DNA of 64,000 nt from an uncultured Eubacteriales bacterium (GCA_934395135.1 CAKRRK010000002.1:62001-126000), one strand, 5' to 3'. Counted from the stretch's first letter, positions 25,195 through 33,952 are shown. A program made the numbers and translations. Notes: generated by a model not told the origin, from the letters alone.

Positions 25195-26505
25195 TTACGA
25201 AACTTCTACTGACAAATACAGCCGTTCCATACTGTCTACCGGCTGTACATACAGATTGACCACAACGTTTTCGCTGTCAGCGCCACGCACAACGGCAATA
25301 TCCTCGTCCGGCACAAAACCTGTCACCGCCTGCATTTCCTCCAGAGTTTCCAGATAACGAATGCATTCCGCCTTAAACAGCGCCCGCCCTGTATCGTTGT
25401 TGGAAATTTTTCCCAGATAATTCGTCTGAAAAATGCTCCGCAAGTCGTTGCCAATGTGATCCAGCACACGAATAACCCTGTTTTTGCGAAATACCTTTCC
25501 CTTTTCCGGGGTGAATCCGGTAAAGCTGTTGATATCCTGTTCGCACACCACCCGGTCTCCGCTTTCCGTGAACACAAAATACCCTTCTTCCAAAAAGGAT
25601 TCTATCTGGCTGTTTGTATAGTTTGGCGCCGCCTTGACCGCACCGTCATACGGACGGTAGGTCAGGCTTTCGTTGATCTGCGCCCCCGCCAGCGTCCCGG
25701 CGACAAAAGCAGTCGCCGCCTGCGGCGCAAGCGTGGTTCCATCTTCCAGCACCACGCCGTTTTTCACCGTTACAACCCCTTCGTAATCCGGCTTCCCATC
25801 CGTTGCCAGAACCACCTGGCACTTTTTTCCTTCGTTTTCCCGCATCCGCCGGACAAAGGAAACCGCAGCGGATAAAATCTCTTCCTCCTGAACCGGAAAT
25901 GCCGCCGTATGAAATTCGCAAAGAGAAATCGCTCCCATAAAATCGCTGTAATCCTTTACGGTTGCATCGCCGTCCGTTCCGCCGCGAAGCGCAATACCGC
26001 TGCTGACGCTCAAGGAACCGCTTCCGGCAAATATGACAAAATCGTTGTCCTCCACCGCCGCCGCATCTGCCGCCCGGCACTCCGCTTTCAATTCTCCCTT
26101 CCAATAGGTTCGTACGGTATACAGCTGGTCCGTTCCCAAGGCAACGCTCACTGTGAGTTCATTGCCCGCCGTACCGCTGTACCGGGCACTCATCTCCAGG
26201 CCGCCGCCGCTGGCGGCGGCTTTCTCCCCGGTATTCAGCCGGTATACGATACACGTTTCGGCCTGCTTCAAAACCTCCCGGATCAACAACATCCGATCGT
26301 CGGATAACGGCGCGCCAAATAAACCGGGAAAATCGCTCTCCGTCGTTACCGGTATCAGTTCTTTTTCTTTCCCAAACGGCAGCGCGATGGGAAGGCAGCA
26401 TATTCCCCGGTCCGACGCCTGCCCTACCGCGGAAGGCGCGGATCGAAAATTCACATATACGCCTGGCCGCACTTTGTTTTGCGTGATAAATGTTCCTCCT
26501 GCCAC
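25195..26505 (-). CDS. Contractile tail sheath protein (XkdK-like)
   Basis: The 436-residue protein is recognisable as a tail sheath: RPGVYVNFRSAP near the N-terminus, VSFVRRMRENEGKKCQVVLATDG, and a C-terminal domain with KVFRKNRVIRVLDHIGNDLRSIF and VPDEDIAVVRG. It shows the particle was of the contractile (myovirus) type. The GTG start overlaps the TAG of the 51-residue gene by one base and is served by AGGTGG. Confidence 0.88.
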   Translation of the reverse strand: MAGGTFITQNKVRPGVYVNFRSAPSAVGQASDRGICCLPIALPFGKEKELIPVTTESDFPGLFGAPLSDDRMLLIREVLKQAETCIVYRLNTGEKAAASGGGLEMSARYSGTAGNELTVSVALGTDQLYTVRTYWKGELKAECRAADAAAVEDNDFVIFAGSGSLSVSSGIALRGGTDGDATVKDYSDFMGAISLCEFHTAAFPVQEEEILSAAVSFVRRMRENEGKKCQVVLATDGKPDYEGVVTVKNGVVLEDGTTLAPQAATAFVAGTLAGAQINESLTYRPYDGAVKAAPNYTNSQIESFLEEGYFVFTESGDRVVCEQDINSFTGFTPEKGKVFRKNRVIRVLDHIGNDLRSIFQTNYLGKISNNDTGRALFKAECIRYLETLEEMQAVTGFVPDEDIAVVRGADSENVVVNLYVQPVDSMERLYLSVEVS

Positions 26506-26660
26506 TATAAAACCACCTTTTTCATTAATTGCTCCAGTTTTTTCCGGACCTCCTCTTCCGTATAAAAACCGTCTTCAAAATTCCGGATAAAGTCTTTTTC
26601 TCCCTCCGTAAACCGTTTGCCTGCCAAAATTTCTGCAAGCTCATACTTCGGATTGCTCAT
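26505..26660 (-). CDS. Small phage-like protein (51 residues)
   Basis: A short frame lies between the XkdJ-like gene and the sheath, where PBSX-type elements often have a tiny gene. It starts ATG 26660, twenty bases inside the previous gene, with GAGGGGG upstream. It is acidic and helical (MSNPKYELAEILAGKRF, then EEEVRKKLEQLMKKVVL) and ends in TAG overlapping the sheath GTG. The tight coupling on both sides supports expression. Function unknown. Confidence 0.65.
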   Translation of the reverse strand: MSNPKYELAEILAGKRFTEGEKDFIRNFEDGFYTEEEVRKKLEQLMKKVVL

Positions 26661-27060
26661 ATAGCCATACCCCCTCGTTTAATGTCCGCATCGTATTCTC
26701 CGGTTCCTCCGCCAAATGCAGCCGCACCGTCACATGACACCTGGCCCGCAGCAGCCGATCTTCCTGTGCAAATGTCATACCGGTCAGGCAAACGCCGGTT
26801 TTTCCCTCCAGCAATGCAGCGGCCAGTTTGGAAAGCACCGTAAATTTGTTGCTGTCCTTGTGCGAAAAAATACAGATTTCATACGTGGCCTGTAATTTAT
26901 GCCTCCGGGCGCCATCCTTTTGGATGGCGCCTTCTTGCAAGGCAATGGAATTGGACGGATAGGCAAACGCTTGCCGCACCACATCTCCATAAATTTCATA
27001 TCCTTTAAACTGCTTTGACAGGGAGGCCAGTATATCGTTTCGGATTTCTTCTAAAATCAT
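26641..27060 (-). CDS. XkdJ/YqbJ-like phage protein
   Basis: The 139-residue protein (MILEEIRNDILASLSKQFKGYEIYGDVVRQAF, then TVRLHLAEEPENTM) sits directly before the sheath region, matching the XkdJ/YqbJ slot and size, and probably acts in tail completion. ATG 27060 has AGGAG five bases upstream; the longer frame runs back into the previous gene and is not used. Confidence 0.65.
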   Translation of the reverse strand: MILEEIRNDILASLSKQFKGYEIYGDVVRQAFAYPSNSIALQEGAIQKDGARRHKLQATYEICIFSHKDSNKFTVLSKLAAALLEGKTGVCLTGMTFAQEDRLLRARCHVTVRLHLAEEPENTMRTLNEGVWLYEQSEV

Positions 27061-27068
27061 ATCGTCTC

Positions 27069-27431
27069 CTAAACAAACCGAATTTGTTTTACCGTCAGTT
27101 CCTGATGGATGGGATACACTGCCGCGCCGCCGGAATACGCAAACTCCTGCTCTACCCCGTCCTGCCGCACTCTGATTTTGCAGCCCGATGGAATCCAAAA
27201 ATCACTGTCGCAAAAAATCCGGAAATACCGCGCTTCTTCCAGCGCCAATCCATTTTTCGCCACCGTCATTCCCTTGGCCATGGCAGAGCGAAGGACCGAT
27301 AGGCCGCAGGCTATTTCCTGATGCAGAATCTCTTCCGAGAAAATCGTTTCCCCATAGTCGTTTACCGTCTTTTCATAACGGATTACCGTCATTCTTCCGG
27401 TATACAGTCTGCTGATCGGATTTTTTATCAT
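27069..27431 (-). CDS. XkdH/YqbH-like head-tail protein
   Basis: The 120-residue, beta-rich protein (GRMTVIRYEKTVNDYGETIFSEEILHQEIACGLSV, FWIPSGCKIRVRQDG) resembles minor capsid/head-closure proteins of the YqbH type. Its ATG overlaps the connector stop by four bases. Name rests on pattern and gene order. Confidence 0.6.
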   Translation of the reverse strand: MIKNPISRLYTGRMTVIRYEKTVNDYGETIFSEEILHQEIACGLSVLRSAMAKGMTVAKNGLALEEARYFRIFCDSDFWIPSGCKIRVRQDGVEQEFAYSGGAAVYPIHQELTVKQIRFV

Positions 27432-27727
27432 GCAAACACCCTCCGATACCGGTTCAGCTGCTGTGCAAACCGGTCTAAGAAATCCTGCTGTTCCTGTTCG
27501 GAAAAGTATTCTATGGCAGTATCGCCCCGCACCAGCTTTTTTTCTCCCCTGCTTTGCTGCAAAATGTAGCCTGCAGTCATTGCCGTAAGAATCGGCCGAA
27601 TGCCCTCGGACAGTTCCGTTACGTTGCAGTAGCTTTTGGCATATTGCTCCATCAGCCGGTAAACGGTCTCCACATATTCCTCGCTGTATTCCTCTCCGAT
27701 TAATGTTTTAATGTCTTCTAACACCAT
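27428..27727 (-). CDS. Head-tail connector protein (gp6/YqbG-like)
   Basis: The 99-residue helical protein follows the major capsid gene, the usual position of gp6/YqbG connectors. These form the ring under the portal. The pattern DIKTLIGEEYSEEYVETVYRLMEQYAKSYCN is compatible. A GGAGG lies unusually close (three bases) to the ATG; the GTG codon that follows may be the real start. Confidence 0.6.
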   Translation of the reverse strand: MVLEDIKTLIGEEYSEEYVETVYRLMEQYAKSYCNVTELSEGIRPILTAMTAGYILQQSRGEKKLVRGDTAIEYFSEQEQQDFLDRFAQQLNRYRRVFA

Positions 27728-27741
27728 GTTCCTCCAGCAGC

Positions 27742-28830
27742 CTATCCCAAAATACGGCAGGCAAGCTCCGGATAAATCGTTTTAAAGCCATACAGCGTAT
27801 CTACCGATAAAATCTGCTTTTTCGTTGCGATATCGTAATCCATGGTCACGCGCAGCGTAATGCCTTCGTAATTTACCACATAGCTCTCCGCACCTTTTGC
27901 GGCCTCCAGCGGCCTTGTGACAAAGGCAAACGCATTTTTATGAAACGCAAGGTTTGCCGTATGGTCTGCCGTCAAAGCAGCCGGCGCATTCGCCTCGATT
28001 TTTTCCGGCACGGGCGGATATACCGCTGCCGCAAGGTCGGTTCCATCGGCCTGCGCGTCTGCCGTTACCGTGTATGTGACGCCGGAAACCGTCAAAAGAT
28101 CGCCTCTTTTCACCGCGTCTCCCTCGGCGGCAGTCAAAACAATCTCGCCGGTGCCCGCCGGAACCTCGGCTTTGACTTTCGCGGAGGTCAGTTTCCCGCT
28201 GGCATGGTTTTTCACCGCCTGGGACATAAAGTTTTCCATCCCCAGTATTCTGCCAATGGATCCGTCCCGCAGACACTGGGTATCGCCGGACTTTTCCGCA
28301 TTTACCACTGCCGGAATCACCTGCAGTTTGGACAGCGCCTCATAATCCCATACGCCGTATCTGGGGGATACCGGGGCTTTCTGCCGGTTGAGCATTTTTG
28401 CCGCCCCCGCAAATACACTTAAATCATCCGGCGTGCTGCCCGCAGTGCCGTAAACATATGGGATGTCCCGGTACAACTCCATTCCGTCGCTGTTGATTTT
28501 TTCCGCAATCGCCGCCATTGCCGGCTCCAGCACCTGGGTGTTAAAATCCTCCACCTGCAGCGCCATTTCCCGCGGCCCGATTTCAATGGATACGTCGGCA
28601 ATTTTGTCCAGTGTTACAAGCACCGCCTCCTCCGCCGCATCCTGCTTTACAATTTCTCCCGTAAACTCGCTGGCCTTATATACCGGCGGTTTGCGGATTT
28701 GCACCGTATCTCCTTTTCTTGCAAAATCATCCGAATATTCTACATAAGAAAGCATCGGAAACACCAAATTGTCCTTTAAAATCGGCAGTGCCTGCCGTGC
28801 AATCTCCTGTGCAGATAAAAATTTGCTCAT
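27742..28830 (-). CDS. Major capsid protein (P22 coat/HK97 fold)
   Basis: The 362-residue protein resembles P22-coat-like major capsid proteins: an N-terminal FARKGDTVQIRKPPVYKASEF segment, DVSIEIGPREMALQVEDFNTQVLEPAMAAIAEKI, and a beta insertion (about 220-290) followed by NLAFHKNAFAFVTRPLE near the C-terminus. It lies just after the scaffold-like gene. A GGGAGAG site precedes the ATG. Confidence 0.85.
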   Translation of the reverse strand: MSKFLSAQEIARQALPILKDNLVFPMLSYVEYSDDFARKGDTVQIRKPPVYKASEFTGEIVKQDAAEEAVLVTLDKIADVSIEIGPREMALQVEDFNTQVLEPAMAAIAEKINSDGMELYRDIPYVYGTAGSTPDDLSVFAGAAKMLNRQKAPVSPRYGVWDYEALSKLQVIPAVVNAEKSGDTQCLRDGSIGRILGMENFMSQAVKNHASGKLTSAKVKAEVPAGTGEIVLTAAEGDAVKRGDLLTVSGVTYTVTADAQADGTDLAAAVYPPVPEKIEANAPAALTADHTANLAFHKNAFAFVTRPLEAAKGAESYVVNYEGITLRVTMDYDIATKKQILSVDTLYGFKTIYPELACRILG

Positions 28831-28840
28831 TCTTCTCTCC

Positions 28841-29203
28841 CTATCTTACCGTCTTAATATAATCAAAGTATTCCTTGTCGCTCATTTGGCTGACGTCTGC
28901 CGGCATTCTGCCTTTCTGTGGCTGATATGCCACCGCTGCGCCGAACAAATACGGACATTCCCGCTTAATCCGGGCGATTTCTTCGTCAATTCCCCGCAGC
29001 GTTCCATCCTCCGCGGAAATTGCCTCCATATGGAGCAATGCCTTTGCCGCTTTCACGCTCTTCGCGCCGGCGCGAAGCAATCGGTTTTCCACCTGCATCT
29101 CCAGGCTGGATTGCTGCAGCTTTGCATCCAATGCGTCCCGTACCTTTTGGCAAATTTCCTCCGACACACCGCTTTCCAACAAAAATTCATAAATTTCTTC
29201 CAT
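28841..29203 (-). CDS. Phage scaffolding-like protein
   Basis: The 120-residue, strongly helical protein (MEEIYEFLLESGVSEEICQK, then DAKLQQSSLEMQVENRLLRAGAKSVKAAKALL) lies between portal and capsid, where short GP20-type scaffolds are found. C-terminal basic residues (KEYFDYIKTVR) could bind capsid. ATG 29203 is five bases after the portal stop; AAGGGAT provides the ribosome site. Confidence 0.65.
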   Translation of the reverse strand: MEEIYEFLLESGVSEEICQKVRDALDAKLQQSSLEMQVENRLLRAGAKSVKAAKALLHMEAISAEDGTLRGIDEEIARIKRECPYLFGAAVAYQPQKGRMPADVSQMSDKEYFDYIKTVR

Positions 29204-29208
29204 ATCTT

Positions 29209-30504
29209 TTATCCCTTTTCTGTTAAATTTTCCAGTTCCCTCTGCCAATCGTCTACCAGAGGGCTTTCCTTTGCAATGGTTTCTCTGCTTGTCACATCCC
29301 GCAGATAAGAAATCATCTGCGCTTTTTCCAAATCATTCTGTACCGCACTGCGGAAATAGCTTTGCTCCAAAAGCACTTCCCGGTCATCAATTCCCAAAAA
29401 CCGCAGAATTGCCCGTACCAGTTTTCCAAACCCTGTGCGGAATTCCGATTCCATCAGCCCGGCTTTCAACTCCAGCAAGCTGTATGCATGCCGCAGCGCT
29501 ACGCCGCTGGTGTACGCCATTTGCTCATTTTCCGGATCTACGCCCTGGCCGGATATGAAAATCTGCTTTCGCGTCAGTTTCAGCAAGTCGTTCCGCGCCG
29601 CCACGGGAATGTCAATCGTCAGCGTGGAAATCCCCGACTTATCCCCGTCGCCGCTATGCTGCATATCCACCGTCTTATACCGCTTCAAATCCGATAAAAA
29701 TGTTTCCAGATCCTGGCCGCCGTAATTTGTCAAGATAAAAATCACCTGCTGGATGTCCTCAATGTCGTTGACAAACCCGCTGTAAATCTTGTCGTATACG
29801 TCGATCAGCGGCTTTACATTCTCCAAATCGGAAGTGCCAAGATTATTGTTTTTAAACGGAATAAACGGCACCATTCCAAAATTATGGTAAAAGGTATTTC
29901 TTCCCGCCTGGCCGTTTAACGGCTCAATGGTTTTGTGCCGCTTGATGAAAAAGCTGCCGCACTCTTTGTCCCAATACTCATAAAATGTAGCTTTTTTTCC
30001 ATCTGCTTCCCCTTCATACAAACGCAGCACCCCAGTAAGTTCTTTCTGAATGCTTCCGCTGTAAACCGGTATCACTTCCATCCCGGATACAACGCCAAAG
30101 CAAAATCTGCCGTCTTCATCGCACCAAATATGCAGATATGCCACGCCCGTGTTGGAGGCCTCGATGCACAAATCCTTGCAAACACCGGAAAATCCGTCGC
30201 CCAGCACTTTTTTTACCGCCTTGTTCCTCCAGTCGTCGCCTACGTCAAACGCCGGCGGACTGGTAAACAGATATCCTGCCTTTTGATTGACCAGGAGATT
30301 GTGCCAGTTGTGGGAAATCCGGTTGTCCGCGCTGCGCAAAGGGTTCACGCCGCCAAAGCAAACCCCTTGGTTTTCCGGACTCCTGTCCCGCAAAATATCA
30401 TTTTTGTTCCGATAATACAGCTGTGCCGTTCTTGCCCTTTCGGTCAGCCGCATATGCCCCGCCAAATGTTTCTTTAAAAGCTCTTCTACGTCAAATGCCG
30501 TCAT
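29209..30504 (-). CDS. Phage portal protein (SPP1 gp6-like)
   Basis: The 431-residue protein has the SPP1-type portal layout: an N-terminal RTAQLYYRNKNDIL segment, NRISHNWHNLLVNQKAGYLFTSPP, NFGMVPFIPFKNN, and a C-terminal helix with ASGVALRHAYSLLELKAG-like sequence. The portal is the DNA gateway of the capsid. ATG 30504 overlaps the terminase stop (ATGA) with GAGG upstream. Confidence 0.88.
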   Translation of the reverse strand: MTAFDVEELLKKHLAGHMRLTERARTAQLYYRNKNDILRDRSPENQGVCFGGVNPLRSADNRISHNWHNLLVNQKAGYLFTSPPAFDVGDDWRNKAVKKVLGDGFSGVCKDLCIEASNTGVAYLHIWCDEDGRFCFGVVSGMEVIPVYSGSIQKELTGVLRLYEGEADGKKATFYEYWDKECGSFFIKRHKTIEPLNGQAGRNTFYHNFGMVPFIPFKNNNLGTSDLENVKPLIDVYDKIYSGFVNDIEDIQQVIFILTNYGGQDLETFLSDLKRYKTVDMQHSGDGDKSGISTLTIDIPVAARNDLLKLTRKQIFISGQGVDPENEQMAYTSGVALRHAYSLLELKAGLMESEFRTGFGKLVRAILRFLGIDDREVLLEQSYFRSAVQNDLEKAQMISYLRDVTSRETIAKESPLVDDWQRELENLTEKG

Positions 30505-31725
30505 TTTAGTATCCTCATCCCTCGTTTCTCCATTACCGCCTGAAGTCCGTACCGCAATGCGTCCATACAATGGTTGTACCGGTCCGCGGGCCGGTTAATG
30601 TATTCTCCCCGTTCCTTTTGCCAAGCATAATGTTCCAGTTCAAACACCACTTCGGTCAGGCGCTCATCCACTACCAGCCGGTATCCCAGCATGCGCTCAA
30701 TATCCTGCATTACACTCCCTGCTCCCTTTTTGGCCGCCCGGATTCGGAAAATGCCGCCGCGGCGTATCTCCTCAATGGATTTTTGTTCGGCGCCGTCGGC
30801 CACAACGACTTCTTTTGCAAATCCCAGCTGCCGGAGCGCGTCGCAAAGCTCCGCGTTCAGCATCCCCTTGCGCACATACTCTCCTGTCACAAAGATCCGG
30901 CGGCCCTTTTCATCCAACCGCCCCCATACAATTGCGGACGGATCGTTTACATAGCCAAAATCCAGTCCGACAAACAGCGGAAATTCCTGGATTTCTGCCT
31001 CCCCAATCAGTCTCTTTTCATAGGTGGGAAATATCAGCTTGTCCAGCGACGCAAATTCCCCCAGGCAATAAATGCGATAGTATGCCGGGTTGACACGGAT
31101 CAATTCCTCCAGGGTTTTTTTGTATTCCCTGCTTAAAAACCGGTTGTCCTGATAGGTCGTCCGTATGACCGCTGCGTTGTCCGGCGGCCGTTCAATCCAT
31201 CGTTCATAGCACCAGTTGCCCCGGGACACCGGATTAAACATCAGGTAAATCTGCGGGCAGACCGCCTCCGGCGGCCGCAGCCGGATATCCAACTGGGTAA
31301 AATCGTTTAAACTCAGCTCCGTCGCCTCTTCAATGACAATATCCGTAATATCCGCAATGGATTTCAGTTTTTCCGCGTCGTCCAGCCCCCGGTAAATAAA
31401 CTGACTTCCATTGGCCATGGAAATTACCAGCTCGCTCTTGTCAATTTTATATCCGGGCAACATCCCATGCATCCGGCGCAGCACATCCAGCGTCAACCGG
31501 AAAATGCTTTGGGAAATGGTATTCTTGACCTTTCGCACCATCAATACGCGGCGTCGGTTGGCAGCCGCTTTCAGCACAATTTTTTGCACTGCGCCAAAAC
31601 TTTTCCCGCTGCCGGAGCCGCCGTAATATATTTCATACCGCTTTTTATAATCGCCGATGCGCCGGAATACCCACCGGTTAAATGTTTTTTTATCCAGCGC
31701 CTGCTTATCCGGCGTCCGTATTCCA
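30501..31725 (-). CDS. Terminase large subunit, start unresolved (possible frameshift)
   Basis: The packaging ATPase/nuclease is clear: Walker A YYGGSGSGKSFGA, Walker B/DEAD-like DIVIEEATELS, and nuclease Asp residues in GLDFGYVNDPSA and RYNHCMDALRYGL. The first ATG/GTG/TTG in this frame (GTG 31589) lies after the Walker A, so it cannot be the true start. Upstream, the frame is open back to an amber stop shared with the small packaging gene (31730-31728). ATG 31725 is in the other frame and would join this one by a -1 shift at A7 (31691-31685), or if one A were missing from the sequence. A non-ATG start (CTG 31697) is also possible. Confidence 0.7.
31685..31691 (-). other. A7 homopolymer, possible -1 slip site in terminase gene
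   Basis: Seven A residues lie in the phase xxA-AAA-AAA relative to ATG 31725. A -1 slip, or one extra A, would fuse that start to the terminase frame. Confidence 0.35.
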
Positions 31726-31727
31726 TT

Positions 31728-31898
31728 CTAAGGCGCGTTTAACATCCAACTGCTGTCGGTCTCCTGCTTTGTCTCTGCTTTTCCCCGCGCCAGCAGCTCA
31801 ATCGCGGCTTTCAACGCTACCTGTTCGTTTTCGGATTCCGATAACTGCTGCAGCCGCAGCAGCGCCTTTTCCCGCAGATCCTCGTCACCGCTGTTCAA
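31728..31898 (-). CDS. Small first protein of the phage-like operon (terminase small-subunit position)
   Basis: A TTG start at 31898 is set by GGGGAGGTGG just upstream. The 56-residue acidic helical protein (EDLREKALLRLQQLSESENEQ, VALKAAIELLARGK) holds the position of a small terminase subunit but lacks a recognisable DNA-binding helix-turn-helix, so it may be the C-terminal part of one. Its TAG stop is in frame with the downstream terminase. Confidence 0.55.
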   Translation of the reverse strand: MNSGDEDLREKALLRLQQLSESENEQVALKAAIELLARGKAETKQETDSSWMLNAP

Positions 31899-31922
31899 TC
31901 TTCCACCTCCCCGTTTTTGATA

Positions 31923-31985
31923 AACCACGGTATGTGCATGAAAAAAGAGCAATCTTTCGATTGCTCTTTTACACATATCGTGGTT
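31923..31985 (-). promoter_or_regulatory. Nested hairpin leader: possible attenuator and htpG terminator
   Basis: An inner perfect 12-bp hairpin (AAAAGAGCAATC-GAAA-GATTGCTCTTTT leftward) has a GAAA tetraloop and a run of six U. It is enclosed by an outer 13- to 14-bp stem (31923-31936 with 31972-31985, one wobble). The outer stem would begin at the very 5' end of the phage-operon transcript predicted from the promoter at 31994-32022. The same structure can terminate htpG. Confidence 0.6.
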
Positions 31986-31993
31986 ATATTTTT

Positions 31994-32022
31994 ATATTAC
32001 AGGATATTTCTCTAATTGTCAA
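31994..32022 (-). promoter_or_regulatory. Consensus sigma-A promoter of the phage-like operon
   Basis: Leftward TTGACA (32022-32017), 17 bases and TAATAT (31999-31994) are near consensus. Transcription would begin near 31987, directly in front of the nested hairpin and 90 bases before the first start codon. There is no room for a promoter between hairpin and gene. Confidence 0.7.
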
Positions 32023-32036
32023 CACATTTTGTGTTT

Positions 32037-33920
32037 TTATCTTGCCAATAAATTGCACACCGCATTGGAAAATGCCACCGGGTCATCCATGGGCATCCCT
32101 TCTATGATCAGGGCATTGTTGTATAAAATCTGCGCATACGTTTCAAATTTTTCCCGATCCTCTTCAAACAGCCGGCACAGCGTATCAAAGATCGGATGCT
32201 TTGCATTAATCTCCAAAATGCGCTCTGCCTTAAACATCTCCTGGCCCGGCACCGTGCGAAGCACCTTTTCCATATCCAGAGAGAGAGAGCCGCCGGAAGA
32301 AAGGCAGACCGGATGGCTTGCCAGCCGGGAGGTAAGCTTTACTTCCTTCACTTTGTCTCCCAATGCCTCTTTTATGCCTGCAAGAATGTCCTTTTTGTCT
32401 TCCGCCTTTTTGGATACTTCCTGCTTTTCCGCTTCTGTCTCCAGATCCAGATCGCTGTCCGCAATATTCTTAAATTGTTTTCCCTCATAGGTGGCAAGGA
32501 TCTTCAGAACAAACTCATCTACCTCGTCTGTCATATAAAGGATTTCATATCCCTTGTTTTTTACCAGTTCTGCCTGTGGCATGCCGCTTGCCTTTTGCAG
32601 ATTCTCTCCGCAGGCATAATAAATTTCCTTCTGCTCTTCTTTCATTCTGGCCGCATATTCCGGCAATGTGGTCCATTTGTCGCTGAACGACGAAGCAAAC
32701 AGCAGCAAATCCTGCAATTCGTCCTTCTTTCCGCCAAAGCTGGAGTAAATGCCGTACTTCAACTGCAAGCCAAAGGCCTGAAAGAAGGTTTCGTACGTAT
32801 CTCTTTCGTTCTTCAGCATCTGGGAAAGTTCCGATTTGATTTTCTTTTCCAGACTGCCTGCAATAATTTTCAGCTGCCTGTCATGCTGGAGCATCTCTCT
32901 GGAAATATTCAGCGACAAGTCGGCGGAATCCACCACACCCTTTACAAAACTGAAATGATCCGGCAGCAAATCGCCGCATTTGTCCATAATAAGCACTCCG
33001 TTGGAATACAGCTGCAGCCCTTTCTCATAATCCCTGGTATAAAAATTATACGGCGCTTGGCCCGGGATAAACAGCAGCGCGTGATAGGTCGCCGCACCTT
33101 CCGTAGAGGTATGAATGACTTTCAGCGGATCTGTAAAATCTCCAAATTTATCCTTGTAAAATTGGTTGTAATCCTCTTGCTTTAGTTCACTTTTCCGCTT
33201 TTTCCAAATGGGAATCATGCTGTTGAGCGTTTCTGTCTCCGTATAAAATTCGAATTCCTTGTCATTGTCCGCTTTTGGACGCCGCCGTTCCATATCCATT
33301 TGGATGGGATAGCGAATGTAATCCGAGTATTTTTTGACTAGGGAACTGAGCTTAAATTGATCCAGATAGACGTCAAAGCTTTCGTCCTCTGTGTTATCCT
33401 TCAGGTGCATCACCACCCGGGTCCCATGCTCTGCCATCTCGCATGGCTTCACCGTATAGCCGTCGGCACCTTCCGATTCCCAGCAAAATCCCCCGGTCTC
33501 ATGAACGCTCCTGGAATATACCTCCACTTTTTTCGCCACCATAAACGCGGAATAAAATCCCACGCCAAACTGCCCGATAATATCAATGTCTTCTTTCTTC
33601 TCGTTATCCTTTTTGAACGCAAGAGAACCGCTTTTCGCGATGGTTCCCAAATTGTTTTCCAGCTCTTCCCGGGTCATACCGCATCCCTTGTCCGATATGG
33701 CAATCATGCGCTTTTCTTTGTCCACCGCAATGGTAATGGGCAAATCCTCCCGGTTCATACCCGTTTGCCCTTCCTGCATCGCATTGTAATACAGCTTGTC
33801 CGTCGCATCGCTTGCGTTGGAAATCAGCTCCCGCAAAAAAATATCCCGGTTGGTATAAATGGAATTTATCATAAGATCCAGCAGTCGTTTGGATTCTGCC
33901 TTAAACTGTTTTTTCGCCAT
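32037..33920 (-). CDS. htpG: Chaperone HtpG (Hsp90)
   Basis: The 627-residue Hsp90 has a complete N-terminal ATPase domain (FLRELISNASDATDKLYY, ISDKGCGMTREELENNLGTIAKSGS, IIGQFGVGFYSAFMVA), a middle domain (KGVVDSADLSLNISREMLQ) and a C-terminal dimerisation domain. It refolds or stabilises clients after stress. ATG 33920 has an AGGAGTGA site; longer in-frame starts lie within the promoter region and are rejected. It has its own promoter and a CIRCE operator. Confidence 0.97.
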   Translation of the reverse strand: MAKKQFKAESKRLLDLMINSIYTNRDIFLRELISNASDATDKLYYNAMQEGQTGMNREDLPITIAVDKEKRMIAISDKGCGMTREELENNLGTIAKSGSLAFKKDNEKKEDIDIIGQFGVGFYSAFMVAKKVEVYSRSVHETGGFCWESEGADGYTVKPCEMAEHGTRVVMHLKDNTEDESFDVYLDQFKLSSLVKKYSDYIRYPIQMDMERRRPKADNDKEFEFYTETETLNSMIPIWKKRKSELKQEDYNQFYKDKFGDFTDPLKVIHTSTEGAATYHALLFIPGQAPYNFYTRDYEKGLQLYSNGVLIMDKCGDLLPDHFSFVKGVVDSADLSLNISREMLQHDRQLKIIAGSLEKKIKSELSQMLKNERDTYETFFQAFGLQLKYGIYSSFGGKKDELQDLLLFASSFSDKWTTLPEYAARMKEEQKEIYYACGENLQKASGMPQAELVKNKGYEILYMTDEVDEFVLKILATYEGKQFKNIADSDLDLETEAEKQEVSKKAEDKKDILAGIKEALGDKVKEVKLTSRLASHPVCLSSGGSLSLDMEKVLRTVPGQEMFKAERILEINAKHPIFDTLCRLFEEDREKFETYAQILYNNALIIEGMPMDDPVAFSNAVCNLLAR

Positions 33921-33952
33921 GAAAACATTCACTCCTGTCTGCATTGTTTGTG

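Larger units (their letters stand above)
21564..31898 (-). mobile_element. Compact PBSX/skin-like prophage-derived operon
   Basis: Seventeen tightly packed minus-strand reading frames run, in transcription order: small packaging-type protein, terminase large subunit, portal, scaffold-like, major capsid, connectors, sheath, tube, tail chaperone, a 142-residue unknown, LysM baseplate protein, hub, and two baseplate proteins. Many stops and starts overlap. Missing are a tape measure, the J-type baseplate protein, fibres, holin/endolysin, integrase, repressor and replication genes. No attachment-site repeat was seen. Apart from the terminase start, frames are intact, which argues for a maintained, possibly domesticated, particle rather than simple decay. 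Confidence 0.85.

Noticed and set aside
21564..31898. Attachment-site direct repeats or an integrase for the phage-like element
   Set aside because: Neither a tRNA gene nor an integrase or resolvase frame is present, and no convincing direct repeat was found at the edges by eye.
32196..33185. 329-codon plus-strand frame opposite htpG
   Set aside because: Antisense shadow of a highly conserved Hsp90 gene; no domain or ribosome site.
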